Shown in pieces: positions 24,095 to 36,135 of a stretch of 64,000 nucleotides of DNA. The notes under the pieces were generated by a model that saw only the letters and a program-made list of their open reading frames with translations, ran no database searches and was not told the DNA's origin. Positions within the stretch are counted from its first letter, which is position 1; every line of letters starts with the position of its first letter. This DNA comes from Myrica gale (Eukaryota; Streptophyta; Magnoliopsida; Fagales; Myricaceae): positions 8,016,001 to 8,080,000 of the forward strand of contig OZ005615.1 in NCBI GenBank assembly GCA_963930655.1, in the 5' to 3' direction. A program made the translations under genes and the position numbers.

Positions 24095-24680
24095 CTATTC
24101 AATGACTGACTTGGCAGAAGACCAAAAGTTCACGTGTTATTTATCCTCTCTTTTTTTTGTTTTGGTGAGCATGTGTTATTTCTCATTTGTATTGGCCTTT
24201 TACAACATCCATGTACAAGTTTCCCGAGGAAACGTATATATACCTTTTTTCTCATTGGGCAAGGCTTTGAGGAAATGTATATATTATATACCTCTTTTCA
24301 GAAGCCCTAAATTGTTAGTAACGTGTCGTTCTTTACTCACAGAAGATTAAGGAGTAGCTATAGACCGTATCAACATGAAATATGCATCAATATTTAGTTT
24401 GCAGAAACTAGGGGCGTAGTCTGAAGTGTATTTACATTTGATTTACTAATTTTGTTTTTTATTTTTATAATTAAATGTTCAAATCAATTTACGCACACTT
24501 CGACTAATTCTAGAAATTATGAAGTGTGTTTCGGAATAACAACAATTCTCAATATTGCTAAAGCTTGTGGTGGGACTTCGGCTTGCCATTCGCTGTATAT
24601 ATATACACCAAGGATGATGTCGTGGTGTGGCACATATCTGCAAGGGTACAAACAGGATGCGTTCGGGTAAGTAAACACAA
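24095..24680 (+). pseudogene. Matrixin relic with promoter trace
   Basis: At 24099-24125 the sequence caatgactgacttggcagaag matches the shared promoter block of the cluster. At about 24614-24680 the words atgatgtcgtggtgtggc and aggatgcgttcgggtaag correspond to the MMPRCG...WMHSGK region of the intact genes. The intervening coding sequence is not recognisable. This is the sixth, most decayed member. Confidence 0.55.
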
Positions 24681-24739
24681 GTTCCACGTTTGGCAGGCTC
24701 AAAGACAGACCTGATTTTTGGTTGTTCCTATATGGAGGA

Positions 24740-25729
24740 TTGGAGGACAATTTATAAGTGGTCCGGTCCGGTCCAAAGTGGTCCAAACCGATTTCTGTTT
24801 TTTTCAACTCAAATCTTAAAATAAAAAAATGTAAATTCATTCAAATAAAGTTCCATTTCTAATCATTTTATGGTCAAATTATTAATGTTACTATGTTAGT
24901 ATTAATAAATTTTGTTAAAAAATTATTCTTCTAATTTTAATAAATATATATTTACTTAATACTTACCAAATGAATATATAATCAAAATAGATGTAAATTA
25001 TTCTGCTAATGCTACCCTGTGATGCAAATCATGAGGACCACAATGCAACAGACGTCAAGCCAAATGCCAAACTCATGTCCCTTGATTGGCAAGACCAAGG
25101 TTGTTCTGATGCTGGAAAGGACTCCTTTGGGTATCTTAGCGGTCTAGGATCGTGGACAGGGATGATGAATGGTTACGGATCATCCACAACAAATCAACGG
25201 TCAACTGATCGCCACCTTTGTGTTATGGTGTGATTAGTGACTTAATCAATCGCATTTCTAGATTATCCAACTATCTATAGCGTAGCTTTGTTGGAAAAGG
25301 GTGCTTTCTCAAGTTTCTTTCTAGGGAGACGGTCTTCCATTGTCCGTTGACTTGACAGAAGTGTGAATGAGAAGCATTAGGGTCCAAGAACGCCATCGCG
25401 CGCAGGACGACATTGTGGAGTGGCCGAGTAAGGGTTCGAGTTGTGGGTATGGCTGCGCTGAGGAGTGGGCGCTGGGGAGAGGGGTTGTGCTGGGTGGGTG
25501 GTCGGGCTACGTTGTAACGTTGGGGAATGTCGAAATGGGGAGGCCAAGAGGGGGGCTTCAGGATTTGGAAGGCAGGAAGGGGAAGATGCATTGCGCAATA
25601 TGCATAGTATTAAACTATTAGTTAGTTTTTTTTTTAAATCCAGTCCAGTCCAGACCGATTTTCAAAAGATTTGGACCGGGTCGGACAGTAAATTCGGTCC
25701 GGTTTGCGGTCCAATTTTGTGCAGCCCTA
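24740..25729. mobile_element. hAT-like element carrying unrelated sequence (left end uncertain)
   Basis: The right end gtgcagcccta (25729) with ggtccggttt-type subterminal repeats is clear. A matching ggtccggtccggtcc block at 24760-24775 marks the left side, but a left TIR and an 8-bp duplication were not found. The 25.0-25.6 kb interior has two non-repetitive segments, one of them the possible Dof fragment. The bounds are approximate. Confidence 0.5.
25009..25233 (+). pseudogene. Possible captured C-terminus of a Dof transcription factor
   Basis: A 74-codon open frame contains SLDWQDQGCSDAGKDSFGY and then LGSWTGMMNGYGSSTTN. From memory this resembles the conserved C-terminal tail of some plant Dof zinc-finger proteins (those ending in ...MNGYG..TTNPLV). 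The Dof zinc finger itself is absent. Its place inside a hAT-like repeat suggests a transduplicated fragment. The Dof identity is my recollection and needs a search. Confidence 0.45.
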
Positions 25730-26115
25730 GTTTATATGCATAATAAGTCCAATTATACTATGGTGTTTCATGCTCGTATTAAATAATATGGGTTCCATTT
25801 AAATGTCTGCATACGAAGCTGTTTTGAAACCTTTTTCCACATGTTTACGAGCATCTCCATATATCTTAATTAGATTTTCGTCTGTTTCAATATGCTTATA
25901 AGCAATGGTTGTACTTGTTTGGCTGCTAAGCTCTTTATATAATAATTGTTTGTCTGCTAATGACTTTATATAATAATTGTTTTTCAGGATACTAAGTTAA
26001 ATTGTTCGTCTGCTAAGCTCTTTAGTTTATATGTTATTTATAATAAGGTGTCTTTACTAGCATAATTAAATTGTTTCTTGTTTTGCAGTTGCATACTATA
26101 AAGCACGTGTGAAAC

Positions 26116-26969
26116 ATGTCCAGTGATCCCTTCTTCTTTGAGGTGCATTTTGGAGGCAAATTCAACCGACAGCTGGGTTATAACTATGTTGGAGGGGATT
26201 TTGCGATCTACGATGAGCCTTATGATCGTGACTGCCTTTCTTTCTTTGAAATTGAAGCAATTGTTAGGCCATATAGATACAACACTGGATATTTACTATA
26301 CTATAAGGAACCTGGAAAGAGTCTTGATGAGGGGCTAAAGTTACTGTCATCAGACCATGACGTTCTTCAGATGGTAAGCTGCCACCAAGTCGAAGTTGTT
26401 GTTGTAGTGTATTTAGTTTCTTTTGTCGGTACTGGTGGAGATGAAGAGAATCATGAGGCTGAAGGTGACAATGAAGAATATGAGAGGCGAAGAATAGCGG
26501 TCACGGTACTCAGCTCCGAGGACGAGTTATATGATGTTGACATTAACGTTGTTTAACGTAACAATGATGGAGCTGGCCCTTCATACCAAGGTGCTGGAAC
26601 TTCTTCACAACACAGTGTAGAACCATTTGGGGTTTATGAAGGTTATGAAGTTGCTGATTTCGATGAAGATGATGAAAGTGGTGTAGAAAATGAAGATGAG
26701 GATGAAAATGGTGAAGGCAATGAAGATGAGGACCTAGTGCGTCACACCGAGAAAGGGAAGGAACCAATGGGGGATGATGCTGAGCATTTGTCTGACGGAG
26801 GTACTACTTCCCCATACTAGGTTATCTATTCTTTTAATACTTGCATTATTAAGTTAGTATGATATTTTTGTGTCTGTTATTATTTTCAGGTGATGCTTCT
26901 GAGATGGACAGAAATGATATTCTTGAGTCACCACCTGTTAGCGACCATGAGGAAGTTGGTTTTTACTAG
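26116..26969 (+). pseudogene. Mutator-like (MULE) transposase, N-terminal remnant
   Basis: An open frame of 146 codons begins MSSDPFFFEVHFGGKF and continues with YVGGDFAIYDEPYDRDCLSFFEI. This matches the PB1-like N-terminal domain of plant MULE transposases. Beyond 26556 the acidic linker can still be read (ENEDEDENGEGNEDED, then PPVSDHEE after a possible intron at about 26803-26890). The sequence then breaks at about 26969, where a tagggg tgtaca hAT-type end begins. The DDE catalytic domain and zinc knuckle are missing, so it is not functional. Confidence 0.8.
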
Positions 26970-27232
26970 GGGTGTACAGCGATCGGATCGAGTCAGGTCC
27001 ACGTGGCATATGTCTGGTTGACCCCACCCGACCCAAACATAATTGCTAGTTGAACCTGCCCGAACCCGACCTGATTGGGTTGGCTCAAGTTCGTGCGGTA
27101 TTTAAAAAAAAACTGTAACTTGCTCTGTTTGGCCCAATTGATAGTTTTAAAATACTATAACCGTAACTTACGTCAGGTATTTACACTTCTAATATAATTT
27201 GAGGAATTGTAACTAACAAGGAGAGATGAAAC

Positions 27233-27856
27233 TCAGTACACAAGTTTTGGCTCGACCTTAGCAAAATCGACAGATCCAGACTCAATTGGTGGCATTAGAT
27301 ATGCTGGCAGGAGCTCAGAGGCTAACGCTACAACAAGTGGTATCCCCTTTAAGTTCTTCACCAAGGGAATGTTCTCACTCTCCCCAACAACAATGATCTT
27401 CTGGTTAATCTTCACCATGTTGTCCAACTTCCTTTTGAATTCAAGGTTCTCAACATCTAGCACAATTGGGAAAATCATAGTCGTCGTGCAATTTGTCTGC
27501 ATAGATAGAAAAAAGAAACACCTAACTTAAATGATTTATACACAAATTCAAGATTTTCATTTGCATTCTTTTACCAATTAAGTAGAGTGACGACTAGCTT
27601 AGGGAATGAAGAGAAAATGCTTAAAAACTTAGAATTTCATAGTTCATCCTGCCAATTTAGTTGTAAGATATCATAAAATTGTCAACATAAATTCCATATA
27701 GCTTAGATTGCTTGGCATATAGCTTCAGCTCTATGCAACAAGAGATCACAGGCTAACCTCAATGATGACATGCATATCGACTTCCTCTGTGTTGAGCCCA
27801 ATGCCTTCATAGAATGCTATACGTTGGCAATCAATTAGGTACATAGTCATGTAAAC
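27233..27856 (-). pseudogene. Mg-protoporphyrin IX monomethyl ester cyclase, C-terminal two-exon fragment
   Basis: Exon 27856-27758 encodes [21 protein letters not shown] and on to MHVIIE (33 codons). Exon 27496-27233 encodes the last 87 residues, including NIPLVKNLKGIPLVVALASE and MPPIESGSVDF, ending in LVY. Both match the C-terminus of the plant cyclase CHL27/CRD1 (chlorophyll synthesis, plastid membrane). The intron between them keeps GT and AG ends. Upstream exons with the diiron ligands are absent; an unrelated fragment follows instead. This is a genomic fragment with its intron, not a retrocopy, and cannot encode an active enzyme. Confidence 0.82.
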
Positions 27857-27939
27857 CTACAGGAAATATTCATGAAATTTTAAGAGACATTAGGACATTT
27901 AAGCTATTTTTTCAAGGATTGTTTTATATATTTTGCATC

Positions 27940-28140
27940 TTGACCCCCCAAAATATATTTCTACGAAAATGCTCCCCCCCAAACCCCACAAACAGAATCA
28001 TAGCTTTGTCCCTGCTAATCAAGAGGATATCGAGCACAGTCTCAGTTCCTACTTCTTGGCCACATCTAGTAAAATGAATGACTTTATCATCCCTAACGTA
28101 GATTCCTGTTTTGCATTCAAATACAAAAAAATATATCATA
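27940..28140 (-). pseudogene. LRAT/NC-domain protein fragment
   Basis: The - strand reads GIYVRDDKVIHFTRCGQEVGT followed by ETVLD. This resembles the conserved HxGIYVGDxKVIHFT region of plant NC-domain (LRAT-like) proteins. The catalytic His before GIYV is not preserved (CKTGIYV). Only one piece of the domain is present. It lies directly upstream, on the same strand, of the cyclase fragment, suggesting a composite of captured pieces. Confidence 0.5.
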
Positions 28141-28199
28141 ACATACATAAAAATACACACAAATAGTGGATTAATGCTATTTTGTTGCAGTCATATCAA

Positions 28200-29774
28200 A
28201 CTCTAGTAGCCTAGCCAACTATGAAAAGAAAAATTCGAAGAGTACAGGGGGAAACAGAAAGCAGACCGAAAATACCAGGACATGACAAGCACAATATCAA
28301 AGATAGCATAGAGACAAGAACATAAACAATTCCATTACCCAAACTTCTAATGAAATCAAAGAGGTCGAATCTACACTCAACATAATTTCTATGGGAAACA
28401 TTAACAAACTTATCAATACGGACAAATAATTTCCTTTTCTCTAGTTTCATTGATGCCAAAGATATAGGTTCTACTATTAACAGCAATAGCTATTTTTCCT
28501 TAGATCTCATTGAGCATTTTAATAGTATCATCAAATCATGCATCAGGGAACAGTGCAAGCAATTTCCGACACCTCCTCCACCACTACGACAGGGAAGAAG
28601 GGTAGAACCTGTGTTCAAGACCTATTGGCTATATGTGGAGCTCGTGAGTTGAAAAATAAAGAAATTAATGATCCTTTTTGCAAACATCCCATTAAAACAA
28701 GTGCACAAGTACCTAATGAAAAGCATTGAAAGTGGTAAACTAACTCATAATTTCTAAAACATAACAAACAATATTCTTACGAGAGAATTTGCAGATACTC
28801 ATGATGTATATATATATAATATCTGATACAAACAAGCTCCACCACCACCAAGCAAAATCAAGGAATTCGATGTCAATGATAACTTTCTCAATTAATGGAA
28901 CCTCTATTGCCCAAACAAAATCTGATACAACTTTACAAGTCTTTTTTTATCTGAAATACCACAAGAAACAACATCTCTTACCTTCTGCTGTCAGAGGAAG
29001 GAGACATTGGTGTGAAAGGCAATATTTATCAAAATCCGAAGGAAAAGCTCCTAGCCAGCATAGCTCTGGGCAACGCAGATGGTTTGCATCGTAGGCCATT
29101 TGCTAATAGAGTAAAAGCATAAAGAGGAAACAAAATAGTCAAGTCCACATGTTCTCAATTATGCAGTCCTAGTTGCCAGTTTACATGTTTAGCTTGCTCA
29201 AACAGATAAATAAGCTACAACATTATAAATTATTTAATAAATCTAACCATTGAACCAAAATGATATGTGGTCAGAATGTCAAAGCCATATGGGTCACAAT
29301 CTACCAAGCAATAGGCAGACAGACGTAACTTTTCGATTAGAAGTGGCAGAAACCCATTTGATACAAATACATATATTCAAAGAGAGCGGAAACATAAATA
29401 ACAAACCAAAACAAATTAACTAGCATATATGCAGAGCTTTATTGAGACTGAATATGGGGGTTTTTCCCTTCTTGTGGGGACATCTGGATAGCCTCTTCCC
29501 TGGAAAAAGATATTGTCAAAAAAGATTTTGGGATGGAGCGAATGCCTTAAGGAAGAGATTACCGTGAAATATCAATAAATCTAGTGGCAGTTTAGAAGAT
29601 GCAATCGAAGCACCTGAAGATTGGAGAAGCGGGTCTGAGAGAAATGTACCCAGAATATCTAGAAGTTGAATCACAAGGCTGGACAATCTCAGAAGACGGC
29701 GGCGGCGATGGAGGTAGACGATAGTGAGGGCGACGACAAATAGTCAGTCGTGTTGAAAGACAATGAGGTTGAGG
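28200..29774. other. Unassigned segments, possibly captured gene pieces
   Basis: Several non-repetitive stretches have long open frames without recognised homology. They are 28211-28486 on -, about 28553-28729 on + (contains CVQDLLAICGARELKNKEI), and about 28995-29116 on + (contains GDIGVKGNIYQNPKEKLL). A terminal-exon-like frame on - near 29440-29500 ends in GKNPHIQSQ. Neighbouring fragments are from different genes, so these may also be transposed pieces. I cannot name them. Confidence 0.3.
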
Positions 29775-30504
29775 TAGGGGTGGTCAACGGTAGTGTAAGC
29801 GACGGTATGGTAAAAATCGTCACCGTCACCGCACCGCTAAGACACAATAACCGCTCTTGCCGGTGACGGTATTAATGGTAACGGTTAGACGATAACCGCT
29901 TAAACCTTGTAAGTGTTAGGCCAAAAAAATAGTTTTTTTTTACATTTCATTTTTTTCACTCTTTTGGACTCTTTTTCTTGGGTTTTTTTGGACCATTAAG
30001 ACCATTTGATGTCCATATATAAGCAATAAATATAATCATTCAAATATTATAACCTATTTAAATTTTGCAACATAATATCATAATTAATAATCATATTAAA
30101 TGGACAAATATCATAACTTATTCAAACATAATATCATAATCATTAATACTCATAACAAATATAATAAGTTGTTCAAAAGTCCAACATAATATCATATTCA
30201 AACATAAAGACTAATTTTTAATAAAAGTGTCCAACAATGTGACATAAATCAATTAACATATTCCAACAAAAGCCCAATAAAAGTATGTCACATAATCAAT
30301 AATCATTTAAAGTCTAAACTAGAGGTTGTTAATGGTAGTTTAGGTGACGGTTTGGCGAAAACCATCACGGTCACCGCAAATTGACGGAATCACATATTTG
30401 ACACCGCCACCGCACCGCTAAGGCACAATAACCGCTCTTACCGGTTACGGTACCGGTAACGGTGACGGTTAAACCGCCACCGCCGGTGAAAATGAACACC
30501 CCTA
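29775..30504. mobile_element. Non-autonomous hAT element
   Basis: The ends are taggggtggtca / tgaacaccccta. The flanking octamers ggttgagg (29767-29774) and gattgagg (30505-30512) agree at seven of eight bases. The subterminal parts are rich in accgccaccgc/ggtgacggt words. There is an internal partial repeat of the end sequence at about 30325-30360 (taatggtagtttaggtgacgg). The 730-bp AT-rich centre has no coding capacity. Confidence 0.78.
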
Positions 30505-30529
30505 GATTGAGGTACGCTTAGGGTGTAGG

Positions 30530-30691
30530 AGAGGTAAAATAGTCTGTCGGTTCGGATCGAACCGATGGTATATCGTAGCCCATCCGACTATGGACGGGTT
30601 CCAGCGGTTTGGGCCCGCACACACCCGGACCCGTGTGCAGCCCGACACTATTCTGTCGGGTGCGGGTCGGTGACTTTTTTGTACAGCCCTA
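30530..30691. mobile_element. hAT-type terminal fragment
   Basis: The right end tgtacagcccta (30680-30691) follows dense ggttcgg/cgggtgcgggtcgg words. A left terminus with a matching octamer was not identified, so this is either truncated or nested against the preceding element. Confidence 0.4.
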
Positions 30692-31075
30692 ATTGTCTGG
30701 GGAGTGACGTTCAAGGATTAATTATTCAATAATTTAAAAGCAAAACTCGTGACTAACAATAGTCGCAACTTCGAGCCCAACCTGGACTTTGGGTTTGTTA
30801 TGGTTGGACTTCTGTGAGCCCAAAGCTTTGCTGAGCCCGGAATGAAGAATCCCAATTCAGGGCAGAGTTTGGGTTAGGACTTAGAGCCTGCTATTTTTGT
30901 GATAAGTTTTGGTATAGTTCTGAAGCCCAAGCTGTGGAAGTTTACACCCAACACTGAAGTGCCGTTCTAACAGTTAGGCCTAACACCTCTAATAGACACT
31001 CGCAACCCGACCCATATTGTTAAATCTGAAACCGAAAACTCAACAGCCCTACATCGGACGGTCCCCACAAACCCC

Positions 31076-31104
31076 TATAAAATACGTTGAAACAAAAACC
31101 CTAA
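31076..31104 (+). promoter_or_regulatory. RPL14 core promoter: TATA box and telo box
   Basis: TATAAAAT at 31076-31083 and AAACCCTAA at 31096-31104 lie about 100 and 75 bases before the start codon. The telo box is a recognised element of plant ribosomal-protein and other growth-linked promoters. A CT-rich leader (ctctctcgttctctc) follows, also typical of ribosomal-protein mRNAs. Confidence 0.75.
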
Positions 31105-31176
31105 TCTCTTCAATCTTCAACTTCCTCTCTTTTTCTCCGCCTCTCTCGTTCTCTCCCTCACTGTCAGAGACTCAGA

Positions 31177-32597
<1,421 letters not shown>

Positions 32598-33380
32598 GCC
32601 AAAATTTTCTATCTGTTCCCAATTTTGTTAAGGATTTTCTGCCATTGTACTTTTGGATGGTCAGCATGTCATCCGATCAATTCATAGTATCAGAGCAGCT
32701 TGAGTTATCCGTGTTTTTTACAAGACCCCTTTTTATTGTTAGACCTTTTCCTCAGTGTTGGTTAATGTTGATCCATATTTTAATCTTAATTTGGCACTTA
32801 ATATGGGTATTCACCTTTTCCAAACTTTTGCGAGTAAAGTTATGTATGTGGTTATCAGCATATGTTGTCATACGAAGGTTGTAGTTTGGTGAATTGAATT
32901 ATGTCAATTGCTATGTCTTAGCTTCTTCAAGTGTTAATTCATTAACTGGATTAGTTGTAGCTCTTTGTCCATGGTGAGGTATTAGCTAATTTCTCCCCTT
33001 CTGGCACCAATCCGCAAGACTGATTGGTATGGTATGTTCTGAGATTTTCCCCTGCTTTTAGGTTGCTGTTGATGTGTAGAACATTGGTTCTAGGTTATTC
33101 TTTCTAGGAATATCCGCGCAAGTTGTTCTGAAATAACTGCTGTCATGCCCAATATTAAATGACACTTCAAATATATGCTGTTAGCAAGGCTTATATCCAG
33201 CAGATAGGATATTACTAGACAGAAGGAAATCAGAGCTGCTACCTCATGCGCTTATCTCCTTTTCAGTGCATGCTGTGGGAGTAGGCTCTTTCTTCCCCTA
33301 CCCCTTCCCCTTCTCCGTTTCCTTTTTATTAGAGATCTTAATTCAACCTTGACTGTTGTTGCGCCATTGTTTCCGTCCAT
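32598..33380. other. RPL14 3' region and intergenic DNA
   Basis: This holds the 3' untranslated region of RPL14 and unique-looking sequence up to the hAT insertion at 33381. The open frames here have no recognised homology. Confidence 0.5.
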
Positions 33381-34748
33381 TAGGCCTGAACATGTTTGGG
33401 CTGAGGGCCGAACCGGCCGACCCAAACCGATCGCAGCCCATTGGCGCGGGCGGTTGGGCGATGGCCCAGGTCGGTCCTCGGCCCAAAGTTTTTTAAAACC
33501 GACTGAATCGGTTCTGTTTTCGGTGATATGGGTCGGTTAACCGAAAACCGAACCGACCGACCCATATTACTTATAAGATTTTTTTTTACCCCTTCGGCAT
33601 TCGATCATTTTACCCTAACCAGTAACCTTAACTCCCTAAGCAGCGCCGATTCGCGAATCCAATAATCAAATTGTGAGGAAGCCAACCTTCTCGGCTTCGA
33701 CGATCAGCTCTGGCTCCATTTTAATCGTTTTCCTGTGCAGTGTGCAGTAGGAAGAGAGACGGAGACAAAGAGATGGCTCAAGTGAGCAGAATCTGTGGTG
33801 GAGGAGCCCAAAACACCCAATTTTTTCTACAGGAGTCCAAACCCCACAAACCCAAGGCTTTGAATTCTCTCCAGTTCAGGTCGCGGTTCTTGGGGTCTTC
33901 AAATTCTTGGACTTTGAAGCACAAGAATGTGTGCGTGGTGGGCACTGGTAGAGTTTGTGACTAAAGGTTTCAGCTTCGGTTGCCACGACAGAGAAGCCAT
34001 CAGCTGTACCCGAGATCGTCTTGCAGCCTATCAAAGGGATCTCCGGTTCTATCACGTTGCCCAGGTCTAAGTCTTTGTCGAATCGGATTCTGCTCCTGGC
34101 CGCTCTCTCTGAGGTATACAATCCTTGTGGTATTTGCGGTATATGTAGTCTTCTTGCTTCGCGGTGGAGGAATTTGCTTTGGGTTTATTTAGGCTTGTTT
34201 TGTTGTCTCCATTGTGTGAAAAAATGCAGGAAATTTCCAAATTTTATGGGTGGTGATAGACTCGCCGGTTGTATCTACTTTTATTATTTTCAAACCATTT
34301 CACTTGGAAGTAGGGAAAAATACTTTGGGCTGTGTAAAGAAAAGCCCTGAGCCCAAAGCTCAAAGCTCTTCCTTCCACCCCCCAGAAAACACGTAGGAAC
34401 TACACTATTTTTATGCCTTGGGTAGAGTTCCTTTTGTCCCCTCATCCTTGGCCTATCTCCAAGCACCAATGCTTTTACCTTCTTCTATACCTTTAAAAAC
34501 CTCCATTCGTCAGTCATAGTGGAAACTGGAAACCCCAAAAAAAACTTTGATCATTTCATCATTATTATAAATCGTAAAAAGGCCCAAGGGCCCAACCGAA
34601 TGAACCGGCCGAACCGACCGAATGAAATTTTCATTCGGTGTGTTTGGCCATTATAAGATGGACGGTCGGCATAGTGACAACCGACCATGGTCGGTGCGAA
34701 GGTGGAAATTGCATTCCACCCGAACCGCACCGACCATGTTCACCCCTA
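33381..34748. mobile_element. Pack-type hAT-like element carrying EPSP synthase exon 1
   Basis: A perfect 8-bp duplication ccgtccat flanks it (33373-33380 and 34749-34756). Terminal inverted repeats taggcctgaacatg / catgttcaccccta match at 12 of 14 positions. Both ends carry ccgaaccgaccga-type subterminal repeats (33405-33565 and 34590-34735). Between them, about 33640-34580, is non-repetitive sequence that includes the 5' leader, first exon and part of intron 1 of an EPSP synthase gene. No transposase is present, so it would have needed one supplied in trans. The length is 1368 bp. Confidence 0.88.
33773..34113 (+). pseudogene. EPSP synthase, captured first exon (transit peptide and start of mature enzyme)
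   Basis: The frame from the ATG at 33773 begins MAQVSRICGGGAQN, like plant EPSPS plastid transit peptides. After a frame slip near 33960 the mature enzyme is read from about 33967. It begins [20 protein letters not shown], then [13 protein letters not shown] and [17 protein letters not shown]. It stops exactly at an exon/intron border, gag|gtatac at 34113/34114. The conserved PGSKS glycine is Arg here. Only the first exon of the shikimate-pathway gene is present, frame-shifted, so it encodes no enzyme. It lies wholly inside the hAT-like element, in the + orientation. Confidence 0.9.
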
Positions 34749-34829
34749 CCGTCCATGGCCTCAAGCATGCTATCGTATTCAAATCTTTACAACTGTAAGT
34801 TGTGTAATATAGTTTTATTTGCTCAAGAG

Positions 34830-34875
34830 CAGAGCTCCACGTTTTTTTTTTTTTCTAAATTCAGAGCTCCACGTT
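34830..34875. repeat. Tail-only retroposon footprint
   Basis: The 14-base direct repeat cagagctccacgtt occurs at 34830-34843 and 34862-34875. It flanks an 18-base T-rich insert (34844-34861). The arrangement is that of a target duplication around little more than a poly(A) tail, in minus orientation. Confidence 0.5.
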
Positions 34876-35326
34876 GATTCAAATAATTTCTGGAAGCTTG
34901 TATGAATATGGATACATGTTGTTCCCTTAGATATTGTATAGATGCAAAATGTGAATAAACGTGTTATATAAATAAGGATGGTACATTGAAGTTGTATGAA
35001 TTACGAAATACACTTGATCTAATTAATTTAGAGGCATTTTATAACCAGAAGTAACTAACATTGTTAATACGAACACAAGAAGATATTTGGTTAAGGCATT
35101 TGTGTTTTATACGTGTAAAAGAACATTAATTTAAGTTGCCTGTAAACAAGCTAGAACTGTGTTCAAGAAAACTTTAAATGCACCAAATTTGAACGAGTTG
35201 GTTGAATGTGACTTGGTTAGATACTACTAGTGAGATTAATCAATTTATATTTAACGACTTAAAAACAAATATTTCATTTCCAATCCAAAAAAGTCCAAAA
35301 ATTGTCTTATAGAAACCACTCTTTAC

Positions 35327-35693
35327 TAGGGCTGTCCAAGACCGGGTTCGGTCCGGTTTGGCCGGTCAAACCGGAAGTTTTTTAAAGCATATAGACCGGA
35401 CCGGACCGGTCCGGTCCGGTCTCCGGTTTATCCGGTCCGGTTTGGGTCTGTTTGGACCATACCATTTTGGGCCGATTTTGGGTTGGGCCATGCCATTTTG
35501 GGCCGGTTTTAGGGTTGGGCCTTGGCATTTTGGGCCAATTTCCGGTTTGGGCCGGTTTGGAGAGGTATACTCCGGTCCGGTCCCGGGTTTTTATGAGGGT
35601 AACCCGGGACCGGACCGGTTAACACCAGTTTGGGTCAAAACCGGTCCGGTTTGGCCGGTCCGGCCGGTTCGGCCAGTTTTTTGGACAGGGCTA
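35327..35693. mobile_element. Short non-autonomous hAT element
   Basis: The ends are perfect 12-bp inverted repeats, tagggctgtcca / tggacagggcta. A perfect 8-bp duplication ctctttac flanks it (35319-35326 and 35694-35701). The 367-bp body is almost entirely ggtccggtccggt and gggccggttt repeats. The open frame across it is a composition artefact. Confidence 0.92.
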
Positions 35694-35913
35694 CTCTTTA
35701 CTATATCATGCAAAAGCAACTTATACCCGTGTCATAAATAGTACTCCATACCCGCTTCGTACAATTGAAGGAGATTATTTTGTAACATCTCAAATGTTTT
35801 GATTGGAATATATCATCTAATCTATATATGATTTGTGAAAGAATCCAATTGAGTATCATTTTATTATATAAATAATCTTAACATCATCATTTTATATCCT
35901 ATACATCTAGAAA

Positions 35914-36135
35914 TTTTTTTTTTATAACGTGAAAATTCCTCAAAGCCAGACCCATTTGGTCCAACCCTGAAGTACAAATAACGGTCTACTGGACCAACCC
36001 CACAACCCAGGGAGCAGATAAGTCAATAACTCGCCCAACAGCAGAAAAATTCATCTCACCCTTGAGATTCGAACTTGGTAAGTTGAGTCCCAAGTAAGAT
36101 GTCCCTCCTAACCACTGACTTATCGCCCTTGGGAG
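35914..36135 (-). mobile_element. tRNA-derived SINE
   Basis: On - the element starts near 36135 with cccaagggcgataagtcagtgg. It has a box A-like ataagtcagtggttagg and a box B-like aagttcgaatc about 45 bases further, and ends in an A-run (ttttttttttat on +, from 35914). The 12-bp target duplication tacatctagaaa is perfect (35902-35913 and 36136-36147). Length is about 222 bp. These are the pol III promoter and tail features of a plant SINE. Confidence 0.88.

Noticed and set aside
26969-27192. Complete hAT element beginning taggggtgtaca
   Set aside because: A plausible right end (tacacttcta) exists but the flanking octamers do not match; treated as a terminal fragment only.
35358-35741. 127-codon frame rich in Gly, Pro and Arg
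   Set aside because: It runs through the GGTCCGG repeats of the hAT element at 35327-35693 and is a product of composition.
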